A DNA stretch of 17,903 bases from Ruminococcus flavefaciens (GTDB lineage Bacteria > Bacillota > Clostridia > Oscillospirales > Ruminococcaceae): NCBI GenBank assembly GCA_002310115.1, contig DBYI01000058.1, positions 1 to 17,903 on the forward strand, in the 5' to 3' direction. The translations under genes and the position numbers were made by a program. The notes under the pieces were generated by a model, which had not been told where the DNA came from, searched no databases, and was given only the letters and a program-made list of their open reading frames with translations. Below are positions 8,136 through 15,553 of the stretch, piece by piece. Within the stretch, counting starts at the first letter, position 1; each line of letters starts with the position of its first letter.

Positions 8136-11100
8136 TTATTTTTTGTTTCGCTTAATTCTGCAGTACATACCAGATTTCATAATGGCTGCAATACCAAATG
8201 CAATCATGATAAGTGCTGCAAATGCTATTAATATATTTGTTATTGTATTATTACCTGTCTGTGGAAGAGAAACAGTTTCATTTGCAGAATTTGTTCCTTC
8301 GCCTGTTTTAGGATCGATAATGTATTTATCGAGCACATGGCCCGACTTGTCCATGAGAATAATCTCACGATGACCGTCTTCGGTAGTCTTTACGTCCACA
8401 TCTCCTACCTGCTTAGCATTCTTCTCCTGATAGTCGATTACTGCCCATTTAACAAGCTGCTCATCTGAGATGAAATTCTCGTCGGAAGTAGTTGTTAATG
8501 TAGCTGTGGTCGTGGTAGTAGTTGTGGTTGTTGAAGTGGTAGTTGTTGTTGAAGCTGCTTTAGTGGTAATTGTATCGGTAACTATAGGACCGTTTCCACT
8601 GAGGTCATAGCCGAAACCGCTGAAATCATTAACTTTACCTTCTGAAATAAGTTTGCAGCCGTCATTGACCTTTATTACGGTATCAGGAGCTATAAGGACA
8701 CTGATATAGTCCGGGATTTTTATATCAGCCGTAACAGTGATGTTTCCAAAGAGCGAAAGTTCAGTGCTTTTGCCTGCCTTAACTGCTTCTTCAACTGCTA
8801 CTCTGATATCAGAATATGTGTTTTTGTTGCTAAGCATAGCCGTTGCGTTTGGATTGATGTTGATGCTTTCGCTTATCTCGTGTGTAGAGTTGTCAAGTGT
8901 CACGGCGAGACCTGCATTTCCGTTTGACGGAGCTTTTATAAGCTTGAAGTTATTGTCAGGATCATCCGTTTTTTCTTCTGGGCTACGGAGATAATAGCTC
9001 TCTACAGTGCCGTCTGGATACTCAACGCAAAGCTCACCGTACTCTCCGGGCTTTGTGGCTTTGAGCATAAGAACAGTTTCTTCGGTGATGATAAGTCTGC
9101 CATATTCGTCATATTCCGGAGTGCCGTTTGTTTCAATGATGAAAGCGTCACTTATATCATCCATGATTGAAGCAGCGGCGTATGTTCTTCCGGGGGCTGG
9201 CCTTCTGATTCTGCCGTCGGCTGTTTTTACATATACCTTAGCAACCAGATTGTCGTTTGGTGTGACTACCATAAGCAGGTTATCAACAACATCATGAATA
9301 TTATCAAAACGGTTTGGAGCGAAATAGCTATTCAGATAATCGATGAATCCTGTCATTTGCTCTCTTGATTCTGTTGTATCCATGTTATAGATATACTCAT
9401 CTCTGAAGCTGTTGATATTATTTCTTCCCATATATACTTCGTATAGTGAATTATATGCAACAGGGCTCTGGATAATATGTAAGGTATTGTTTCCGTGCAC
9501 TGAAGAATCATTAGAGTTGCCTTGGGGTTCGATGATCTTAACTTCGCAATCAATATCGGAATTTGAACCCCAGAATCTGCATTTTACAAAGTCCTTAAGA
9601 ATATGCTCTCTTGGAAGCTCACTGAAATAATGAGCGTACATTGCGTTTACAAAATTGATCTGATTAAGATTCGGATCGTTTAATAAAGCTGCCATGATAC
9701 GTGCTTGATTCGCGTCAAATATCTCAGCATCGATATACTGCTCATATACGGATTTCCAAAGATCCGGTATACGAAGCTCAATTGTAGCTTCTTCTCCGGG
9801 AAGAAGCTCTTTTACATGGATGCCTGCGACATTTTGCTCCGAAAGAAGTAAATCAGTATCTCTGTCAAGGAACTTAGTTTCTCCGTCCCTTGTGATTTTG
9901 AATTCTGAATGGGAAATTTCATCTATTCTGTCTATTTCATTGAAAAGGTCATATATTGGATTTTCTGATACGTTTTTGAGAATGATTTTTATTGGATATT
10001 TCTTGTTGAAGTAAGAGTATCTCGGAAGCTCAACTATCATTTTAAGTGCCGAGCTGCTGTAAACTCGGAGTGGTTCCTTAGTGGTGAAATCAAACTCCAC
10101 AGGTCTGTTGACATATGTTCCTTCTACATGTGCATTCAGTGAATATATGCCTTCCTGATCCCCGCGGAGATACCAGTGAGTATCGCGTGTGCTTCCAGGA
10201 GGAAGAACACCAAAATTAAATTCGCTGTCAGATTCACAGAGAGTAAGTCCTGTCGGAACATTGAGTGTTGCATGACAGTCATTTAGAGGTTTCTCACTGT
10301 TATTTACCAGGATAAGCTGGACGTCATAAAATTCCTTTAGCCATTTACAGTTTCCGTTGATGAGCATATACATATCCTCGTCAACGCTTTCTGTTGTACA
10401 GTGTACAACATAAGCTCCGAGAGCATTAACATATGTTGGGCGGTTATCGTGGAGTATAATTGTATCAGTCGTATCAGAGTTACCTATTCTTACAGCAGAT
10501 ACGGTGTCAACGATATCGCCGTTTGTGTCAAGGCAAACATATCTGTCAAAAGAAAGCTTTTTTGCGGCACCGAATTCAGCCTTTACAGAGTAACTAAAGT
10601 TGTTATAGTTGTCACCGCTTTGAAGGTCTATACCTGCTCTGTGTATGTCTGCTATGGTCATGGGAGTTACTACAACATTGCCGTCTAGCTTGAGCTCAGG
10701 CTCAAACTCACAAACATATCCCATATTATTATAATCATGATTTACGCCGTCGTAAGGAACATCTTCCCATAAACCGTTGTTTGTGTGCATCATCAGGTTT
10801 GCATCACCCTGAGCAAAATCAGGCTGACCAGAAGCCCAGCGTGTGTATCCCATGGGTTCATCTGTTATCCAGCGGTATGATGATGCAGTGTCAAGCTCAC
10901 CGCCGAGCCACAGGTAATCTTTGTTAATATCGTGTGTTCTTATGACCTTCATGATCTCTTCGTATTCATCAACTGAGTTTATGACGGCAAGATGTCCGCC
11001 CATAATCTCACATGCATTTTCAGCCTCCATCCATGTAAGACCGTCTTCGAATACTTTGAAGCGTTCACTTTCATAAGGAAGAATTGTGTGTGTAGTAGTT

Positions 11101-13379
11101 GTAGTAGTTGTGGTGGTGGTAGTAGTTGTGGTGGTAGTAGTTGTGGTCGTGGTAGTAGTAGTAGTTGTTGTTGTTGTTGTGTCGGTCGGATCAGGATCCT
11201 CCCACTCACAGATAAAGCCAAAGTTGGCAGTGGTGTAGTATTCAGCAGGACTTCCAGAACAATCAAACTTCAGATCATTCCATGTACCTAGCGGTGCAAG
11301 TGTATTTGCACCATAAAGCATAAGTCCTGGTTCGGCCATACCGCTGTTTGGTTCACCGGTATTCCAGTTCGTGTAGCTGAATTCTTCACCTGTTACCCAC
11401 TGGAAATCAGTGGATTCATTCCTTTTTGCACCTAACCAGTAGTTTTTCTTTGCATCGGGGAGAGCGTTTAGAATAGTATTTATCTGTTCCTGTTCTTCCT
11501 TAGAGGTTATTGTAACAAGGTGTCCTCCGTTGAGATTACAGAATGCATTGGCTTCTTCCCATGTTAGACTGTCATTGAATACTTGATAATGCTGTGTTTT
11601 GTCAATAGGAGTTTTAACAAGGTCACTGATAACGGTGATAAAAAGTTCTCCGTTATCATCGAGGCTTATTCTTCCGTTAGCGTTTATACTTGCAATATAT
11701 AATGCTGTTTCGTCAGAACTGTGATATCTGGATAGATCATTTGTGAATGTGCCGGATTTCTCCGCATAGATGTTAAGGTAAGCGGATGTTACTTTGCCGG
11801 TGATATTTATCTTTTTACCGTCTGGAATATAGATTCCTCCGTCTTTTCCGTTTATGTAGATTTTTCCGCTAAGGTTGATAGTTGGACCACCCGGGCAGTA
11901 TATACCGTATCCGCCGTAGCTGTTCAGGCTTCCTTCAGAGATATTGATAGTTCCTTTGGAGCCCGTTCCGTAGATAGCTGAAGAAATATCAGAGCTGATT
12001 GCAGAACCCTTGATGTTGAGAATACCTGAATATCCCGTGTTAAGCCATATACAACAGCCTACAGATTGGTTTTCCGTTGTGTGACGGCTTGTGTTTTTAA
12101 GAGCACCTCCAAAAAGATTTGTGACACCGTAGCTGTTTCTTAGAGAAAGGGGATTGCTGTAATAAGAAGTAACTGTTCCGCCGTAGAGATCAAAGCAGCC
12201 ACTGCCGTTTACGCCTATTGTAGCAGAATCGTTTCCATATTCGTTACCATTGAAAGTTCCACCGTAAATGCTGAGTTTTCCGTCAACATCAAAAAGATTT
12301 CCGGATGAATTGGTGCTTAATGTTCCGGTCTTTTCAGTGGAGCTGTCCCTTACATTCATTCTTCCTGTTACATCTATACCTGAAACAATTACCGTGTGAC
12401 CGTTTAGGTCGATATCAAGGAAATCGCTGACTGTTACTGAATTAGCCTCCACGTCGCATTCAAGTTTGTAAACACCTGAGCAAGGAAAACTATCGGAGGT
12501 TGTCCATTCCTGACGAGTTGGGAGTAAATATTCATCATACTCACATATAAAGCCGAAGTTATCTGTGCCGTAGAAAGCTTCGTTCAAGCAATTGCCGCTG
12601 TCATTAATGTCGTCCCATGAACCTATAGTTCCGAACTGATTGCCATAAAGTAGGACGGCATTCTGGTCTTCGCCAATGTTGTTAGGATTTCCCGGATTCC
12701 AGTTTGTATAATCGAGCTTTTCACCTGTTACCCACTCGAATTCTTTGTTTTCATTCCATTTGAGTCCTATCCAGTAGTTATTCTTCCTGTTGCTGCCCTG
12801 TTCTGCAATAAGAGCCTGTATCTGTGACTGTTCGAATGAAGAAGAAATGGTAACAAGATGTCCGCCTTTCTTTTCACAATATTCTTCTGCTTCTGTCCAG
12901 CTCATGCCTTTGTTGATTACCTCATATTTAGCAGGATCAGGGTAATAAGTCCAGATCTCTTCTCCTTGATATGGCAGAAGATTTTGATTGATAGCTGTTG
13001 AATATATAGCGTACTGTCGTAATATAAGGTCGGCATCATAAAGAGTCACCTTACCGTCAAGGTTTACATCAGCGGTTGTGGAGTCAATATCATCTGTACT
13101 GAGTCCCAAAACGTAATCCCTGATACGGTATGCGTCGACAGAGTCGATTAATCCGTTATTGTCTACGTCACCGTAATGAATTTCCGTTTCTTTTTCGGTT
13201 GCCTCATCGGCAGTATTGTCGCCCCACCAGAAAGTGTTTTGAGGGATGATACCGTAAGTAGGGGATATTGAAGCTGCGTCAACTGATACAGTTGGTAGTA
13301 ACTGTGATGCCGCTACAGAGGCTGCAGCCAATAAGGATACTGCTCTTTTTTCCCCTTTTTTGAAAGAATTGTGGACCAT
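8136..13379 (-). CDS. Wall-anchored dockerin protein with three C-type-lectin domains
   Basis: 1747 residues from the ATG at 13379, which has AGGAGG 8 bases upstream; 21 further codons are open upstream but lack a ribosome site. Order: signal peptide 1-36 (KKGEKRAVSLLAAASVAASQ); dockerin about 69-128 (GDVDNNG and ADVNLDG loops); C-type-lectin domain 1 at 151-281 (NPN, WDD); beta-strand-rich region resembling a right-handed helix 300-590; lectin domain 2 at 597-726 (EPN, WND); 30 consecutive Thr at 734-763; lectin domain 3 at 775-893 (QPD, WED); long beta-rich region with CARDB-like segments about 900-1600; a second Thr linker near 1610-1630; LPQTG at 1705-1709, a hydrophobic helix and basic tail KRNKK. 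The LPQTG tail predicts sortase attachment to peptidoglycan, while dockerins bind cohesins, so this may link cohesin-bearing proteins and glycans at the surface. No enzyme active site is recognised. Ligands are inferred. Confidence 0.88.
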   Translation of the reverse strand: MVHNSFKKGEKRAVSLLAAASVAASQLLPTVSVDAASISPTYGIIPQNTFWWGDNTADEATEKETEIHYGDVDNNGLIDSVDAYRIRDYVLGLSTDDIDSTTADVNLDGKVTLYDADLILRQYAIYSTAINQNLLPYQGEEIWTYYPDPAKYEVINKGMSWTEAEEYCEKKGGHLVTISSSFEQSQIQALIAEQGSNRKNNYWIGLKWNENKEFEWVTGEKLDYTNWNPGNPNNIGEDQNAVLLYGNQFGTIGSWDDINDSGNCLNEAFYGTDNFGFICEYDEYLLPTRQEWTTSDSFPCSGVYKLECDVEANSVTVSDFLDIDLNGHTVIVSGIDVTGRMNVRDSSTEKTGTLSTNSSGNLFDVDGKLSIYGGTFNGNEYGNDSATIGVNGSGCFDLYGGTVTSYYSNPLSLRNSYGVTNLFGGALKNTSRHTTENQSVGCCIWLNTGYSGILNIKGSAISSDISSAIYGTGSKGTINISEGSLNSYGGYGIYCPGGPTINLSGKIYINGKDGGIYIPDGKKINITGKVTSAYLNIYAEKSGTFTNDLSRYHSSDETALYIASINANGRISLDDNGELFITVISDLVKTPIDKTQHYQVFNDSLTWEEANAFCNLNGGHLVTITSKEEQEQINTILNALPDAKKNYWLGAKRNESTDFQWVTGEEFSYTNWNTGEPNSGMAEPGLMLYGANTLAPLGTWNDLKFDCSGSPAEYYTTANFGFICEWEDPDPTDTTTTTTTTTTTTTTTTTTTTTTTTTTTTTTHTILPYESERFKVFEDGLTWMEAENACEIMGGHLAVINSVDEYEEIMKVIRTHDINKDYLWLGGELDTASSYRWITDEPMGYTRWASGQPDFAQGDANLMMHTNNGLWEDVPYDGVNHDYNNMGYVCEFEPELKLDGNVVVTPMTIADIHRAGIDLQSGDNYNNFSYSVKAEFGAAKKLSFDRYVCLDTNGDIVDTVSAVRIGNSDTTDTIILHDNRPTYVNALGAYVVHCTTESVDEDMYMLINGNCKWLKEFYDVQLILVNNSEKPLNDCHATLNVPTGLTLCESDSEFNFGVLPPGSTRDTHWYLRGDQEGIYSLNAHVEGTYVNRPVEFDFTTKEPLRVYSSSALKMIVELPRYSYFNKKYPIKIILKNVSENPIYDLFNEIDRIDEISHSEFKITRDGETKFLDRDTDLLLSEQNVAGIHVKELLPGEEATIELRIPDLWKSVYEQYIDAEIFDANQARIMAALLNDPNLNQINFVNAMYAHYFSELPREHILKDFVKCRFWGSNSDIDCEVKIIEPQGNSNDSSVHGNNTLHIIQSPVAYNSLYEVYMGRNNINSFRDEYIYNMDTTESREQMTGFIDYLNSYFAPNRFDNIHDVVDNLLMVVTPNDNLVAKVYVKTADGRIRRPAPGRTYAAASIMDDISDAFIIETNGTPEYDEYGRLIITEETVLMLKATKPGEYGELCVEYPDGTVESYYLRSPEEKTDDPDNNFKLIKAPSNGNAGLAVTLDNSTHEISESININPNATAMLSNKNTYSDIRVAVEEAVKAGKSTELSLFGNITVTADIKIPDYISVLIAPDTVIKVNDGCKLISEGKVNDFSGFGYDLSGNGPIVTDTITTKAASTTTTTSTTTTTTTTTATLTTTSDENFISDEQLVKWAVIDYQEKNAKQVGDVDVKTTEDGHREIILMDKSGHVLDKYIIDPKTGEGTNSANETVSLPQTGNNTITNILIAFAALIMIAFGIAAIMKSGMYCRIKRNKK
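11091..11180 (-). repeat. Triplet tract encoding 30 consecutive threonines
   Basis: Ninety bases of ACA/ACT/ACC/ACG codons on the minus strand, between lectin domains 2 and 3. It includes a run of five ACA codons at the 5' end of the coding strand and further ACT and ACC runs. Such imperfect triplet repeats can change length in frame, and the product should be a flexible, probably glycosylated linker. Confidence 0.9.
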
Positions 13380-13387
13380 TGCAAATA

Positions 13388-13393
13388 CCTCCT
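13388..13393 (-). promoter_or_regulatory. Ribosome binding site that decides the lectin gene start
   Basis: Perfect AGGAGG on the minus strand, 8 bases before the ATG at 13379. The more upstream open codons would read through it, so the start at 13379 is preferred; it also places the signal peptide at the N-terminus. A lone TATAAT (minus strand, 13471-13466) is the only -10 candidate noticed upstream, without a convincing -35. Confidence 0.8.
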
Positions 13394-13553
13394 GTTGAAT
13401 AGTGATAAATGTTGACAACAATATAGAAACTGAAATATTCAAGAACCATGCTGATAGCAGTCTGTATTATAGAAACCACAGAATATAGATATCTTTTCAC
13501 TCTATATTGTTTCAACATGTGTAAATTGATATTGCTGGAATAGCAACACAACC

Positions 13554-13621
13554 AGACTTTTTAGTTGCGTTTTAAACTTTATTACTACTTTAGCGTAATA
13601 AATTTTTGAGGCAAAAAGTCT
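13554..13621. repeat. Nested inverted repeat upstream of the lectin gene
   Basis: AGACTTTTT (13554-13562) is the exact inverse of AAAAAGTCT (13613-13621). Inside it TTTATTAC (13578-13585) is the exact inverse of GTAATAAA (13595-13602), around a 9-base centre. It lies about 175-240 bases ahead of the lectin gene start in a long gene-free region. It could be a leader RNA fold, a repressor site or a terminator. Confidence 0.55.
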
Positions 13622-13812
13622 ACATTTATAATAACGCAATTTTAATTCAAAGTGCAACAGCAATTTGTAAATTTACAAGAACTTATTGATTGTATGAATC
13701 TACTCAAAAAAGATAGCTTTTAATTATATCATAGTAAATTCCGATATTCCGTCGAAAATTACGGCTTGAGGGAAAAAATAAAATAGTTGCATAAGAAAAA
13801 TATTTTCAATAA

Positions 13813-13925
13813 TTAAGCAGGAACGATTATGAACAAATCGTTAAATTTGCTTATGTGCCTTTAAAATCATCGTGTTAAATGATATAAGCAAATAATGCCT
13901 TCTGAGTGTTGAGCCAGAGGGCATT
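13813..13925 (+). other. Leader-like structured element with an 11-codon reading frame
   Basis: AGGA (13819-13822) lies 6 bases before ATG at 13829, which opens an 11-codon frame ending TAA at 13862-13864 (MNKSLNLLMCL). AACGATT (13822-13828) is inverse to AATCGTT (13836-13842). TTGCTTAT (13847-13854) can pair either back with TAAGCA (13814-13819) or forward with ATAAGCAA (13884-13891), and a terminator-like hairpin follows at 13894-13925. This layout resembles an attenuator, but no plus-strand gene follows. It may equally be a small RNA or chance structure. I see nothing else convincing in 13622-14092. Confidence 0.3.
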
Positions 13926-13932
13926 AATTTTC
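13894..13932 (+). terminator. Terminator-like hairpin
   Basis: AATGCCTTCTG (13894-13904) pairs with CAGAGGGCATT (13915-13925, one G-T wobble) around a 10-base loop and is followed by AATTTTCT. The T-run favours the plus strand. It could also serve the minus-strand SRAP gene, which ends about 170 bases away. Confidence 0.5.
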
Positions 13933-14092
13933 TATAATCTGATACTGCAGAAAAGAGAACTGCTTAGAAAAAAGAAAGATAATCACATAAAAATAACAAA
14001 TACTTCCAGTTTGTGATTTTTACGTTCCAATATTCTCCGCTTTATTATCTTGAAAATATATTATTGATGATCTGAACTGAAAATACTGCGTA

Positions 14093-14779
14093 TTATGCTG
14101 TTATCAATTCGGGCGGAAATCGTGGGTGCTCTATGGCCTTCTCAAATACCATGTTGGACAGCGCTGTCTCTGAAATAGAACCGGGATCTCCATCAGGTCT
14201 AATCCAGTCAAGTATTTTTTCCCTGGCCAGTATAAGTGGCATGCGATCGTGGATATCCTTTACGGTACCAGTTGCTTCTCGTGTAAGGATAGAGAACATA
14301 GGTACCTGCATTCCACCATGCTCCTCATATCTATATAGTCCTGCGATATAAGTTATATCAGAGCCTTCGGTTTGTATGGCATACTTTACTTTTTTGATAT
14401 TGCGGTGTTCAAGCATGCTGCGACCGTCAACTTCAGACATAGGATATCCCCATTCATAATACCAAGAGGCAGGAATAACACATCTACGCCTGTACCATGA
14501 ATCCTTCCATAGAGCTTTTGTATCGGCTGTCTCTACGCGGCAGTTTACAAGAGGCTTGGAAGTCGATTTATGCGTGAATCCCCACATCATTGGAAATACA
14601 GCCATATGCCCATATTTGTTAGGCGCAAGAACGGGAACAATGTCTGCCGGATATAAGTCGCCTGACATTTTTAAGCTCTTTCCAAGATTTACCGACATAT
14701 TCCAGGCCAGTGACATTTTCCTAACTTTTGATATGAGTTCTGCCATTTCTCTTGGTTCTATTCGCAGAGACATACACAC
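14093..14779 (-). CDS. SRAP-domain protein (YedK/HMCES family)
   Basis: 228 residues from the GTG at 14779. This start puts Cys at position 2, as SRAP chemistry needs: the initiator Met is removed and the Cys2 amino and thiol groups form a thiazolidine link with abasic sites in single-stranded DNA. AGGAGGTGA (14793-14785) lies 5 bases upstream of the GTG, whereas the GTG at 14788 lies inside it. The other family residues are present: Asn79, Arg81 and Glu83 (VNCRVET), Glu109 in RRCVIPASWYYEW, and His177 in HDRMPLIL. The residues after Cys2 (MSLRIEP) differ from the common CGRF. Cytoplasmic DNA protection and crosslink repair is the known family role. It has its own promoter and an SOS-like operator. 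Confidence 0.9.
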   Translation of the reverse strand: MCMSLRIEPREMAELISKVRKMSLAWNMSVNLGKSLKMSGDLYPADIVPVLAPNKYGHMAVFPMMWGFTHKSTSKPLVNCRVETADTKALWKDSWYRRRCVIPASWYYEWGYPMSEVDGRSMLEHRNIKKVKYAIQTEGSDITYIAGLYRYEEHGGMQVPMFSILTREATGTVKDIHDRMPLILAREKILDWIRPDGDPGSISETALSNMVFEKAIEHPRFPPELITA

Positions 14780-14803
14780 ATAAATCACCTCCTGACAAGC
14801 AAC

Positions 14804-14819
14804 CAGAATGTATGTTCTG
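14804..14819. promoter_or_regulatory. Possible LexA (SOS) operator
   Basis: CAGAATGTATGTTCTG, plus strand. Its core GAAT-N4-GTTC differs by one base from the GAAC-N4-GTTC box of Firmicute LexA, and the outer CAGAA/TTCTG arms are exact inverses. It lies directly downstream of the -10 of the SRAP gene, where a repressor would block initiation. Confidence 0.4.
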
Positions 14820-14824
14820 CTTTT

Positions 14825-14853
14825 ATTATATCACAGAGAAAGAGATTAGTCAA
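14825..14853 (-). promoter_or_regulatory. Promoter of the SRAP gene
   Basis: Minus strand: -35 TTGACT (14853-14848), 17 bp spacer, -10 TATAAT (14830-14825) with TG at the extended -10 position. Confidence 0.8.
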
Positions 14854-14892
14854 TAGGTATTGATTGTTAACTTTTGTATTTACCGTATAGAT

Positions 14893-14940
14893 GGTACTAT
14901 TCATACTTACTTAGCGTGAAGGTAAAGCATGGATAGTAAC
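14893..14940. repeat. Large imperfect inverted repeat
   Basis: 14893-14910 and 14922-14940 are near-complete inverses (TACTAT/ATAGTA core, then CAT/ATG and CTTAC/GTAAAG) around an 11-base loop, with one mismatch, one wobble and one bulge. It lies between the divergent SRAP promoter and the promoter at 14981. Its function is unknown. Confidence 0.5.
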
Positions 14941-14980
14941 AGTAATGGAGAAATTAATATACACTATACCTGTGGTTTAC

Positions 14981-15009
14981 TTGATTTTTCAGAAATGATA
15001 TGCTATAAT
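14981..15009 (+). promoter_or_regulatory. Promoter of the 36-codon gene
   Basis: -35 TTGATT (14981-14986), 17 bp spacer ending TGC, -10 TATAAT (15004-15009). Confidence 0.75.
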
Positions 15010-15083
15010 ACAAGTGAAGTCAGAACAGGAATGGTCATAAGCGACCTCTGTAAAAATATTTATTATGAAAGGAGTTACCCGAA

Positions 15084-15194
15084 ATGAGACAGTTTACTAT
15101 GATATATCTGTATAGCGAACACTATGAAGAAAGTTTCTATCACGAGAGTGAAGAAGCTCTATTTGTGATGCATACAGATAAACGTAGTGATTAG
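15084..15194 (+). CDS. 36-residue protein of unknown function
   Basis: ATG at 15084 preceded by AAAGGAG (15068-15074, 9-base spacing), ending TAG at 15192-15194. The product starts MRQFTMIYLYSEHYEESFYH, is rich in Tyr, Glu and His, and has no signal peptide or membrane segment. No family is recognised. The case for a gene is the complete signal set: a strong promoter at 14981-15009, a good ribosome site, and a perfect terminator 47 bases after the stop. The 5' leader can fold (GGTC 15033-15036 with GACC 15043-15046, and CAGA with TCTG outside). The transcript may instead act as an RNA, or the frame may be a leader peptide for the regulator downstream. Confidence 0.5.
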   Translation: MRQFTMIYLYSEHYEESFYHESEEALFVMHTDKRSD

Positions 15195-15240
15195 TCATTT
15201 CTGAGAACACTTTCTTTGTGTTGTGATCCATACAAATGAT

Positions 15241-15276
15241 AAACACCGTCTGTATGTAAGCAGACGGTGTTTTTTC
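15241..15276 (+). terminator. Strong rho-independent terminator
   Basis: AAACACCGTCTG (15241-15252) pairs perfectly with CAGACGGTGTTT (15261-15272), loop 8 bases, with the T-run continuing to 15275. It separates the 36-codon gene from the XRE gene, and could be regulated as an attenuator since no clear promoter is seen between it and the regulator. Confidence 0.9.
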
Positions 15277-15316
15277 TATGTCTGAAATCATAATACAAGG
15301 AAAGGAGTTGATTATC

Positions 15317-15541
15317 ATGCCTATAATCGACGTAAAAGCAACAGGTAACAATATAAAGAACATTATAAAGTCTAAAGGTTTCAAAATATCCGATGTACAG
15401 GCAAAATGCGGTTTCAATACTCCGCAGGCTATATTCAAGTGGATGCGTGGAGATGCTGTTCCCACAATCGATAACCTGATAATACTGGCGGATATGTTTG
15501 ATATACCGATAGATAAAATAATAATCGTCACCCGAATATGA
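15317..15541 (+). CDS. XRE-family helix-turn-helix regulator
   Basis: 74 residues, a single Cro/CI-type DNA-binding domain: NIKNIIKSKGFKISDVQAKCG with the recognition region TPQAIFKWMRGDAVPT, then NLIILADMFDIPIDKIIIV. The pattern (arginine-free helix 1, KISDVQ, WMRGDAVPTIDNL) matches small XRE proteins common in clostridia. The start is the ATG at 15317, with AAAGGAG 9 bases upstream; 13 further upstream codons lack a ribosome site. There is no sensor or dimerisation extension. The stop is 12 bases from the first tRNA, so the mRNA may run into the tRNA array. Target genes are unknown. Confidence 0.88.
   Translation: MPIIDVKATGNNIKNIIKSKGFKISDVQAKCGFNTPQAIFKWMRGDAVPTIDNLIILADMFDIPIDKIIIVTRI
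15498..15525 (+). promoter_or_regulatory. Possible internal promoter for the tRNA array
   Basis: TTGATA (15498-15503), 16 bp, AATAAT (15520-15525), inside the end of the XRE gene and about 28 bases before tRNA-Tyr. A modest match; the array may instead rely on an upstream promoter. Confidence 0.3.
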
Positions 15542-15553
15542 GTGACGAAATAT

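Noticed and set aside
9007..9297. Plus-strand frames within the lectin gene region
   Set aside because: They lack ribosome sites and domains and are antisense to a continuous, domain-rich minus-strand gene.
11091..11180. Thr triplet tract considered as a CRISPR-like or satellite array
   Set aside because: No repeat-spacer structure; it is in-frame coding sequence of one amino acid.
10992..11291. Plus-strand frame with a Cys/Ser/Gly-rich repeat opposite the lectin gene
   Set aside because: It is the mirror of the Thr triplet tract (ACA/ACT/ACC read backwards as TGT/AGT/GGT); an artefact of the repeat.
8136..13442. Longer lectin protein starting 21 codons upstream
   Set aside because: The AGGAGG site lies inside that extension and the signal peptide would be displaced from the N-terminus; the ATG at 13379 fits both.
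14093..14788. SRAP start at the GTG at 14788
   Set aside because: That GTG is inside the ribosome site, and the start at 14779 gives the required Cys2.
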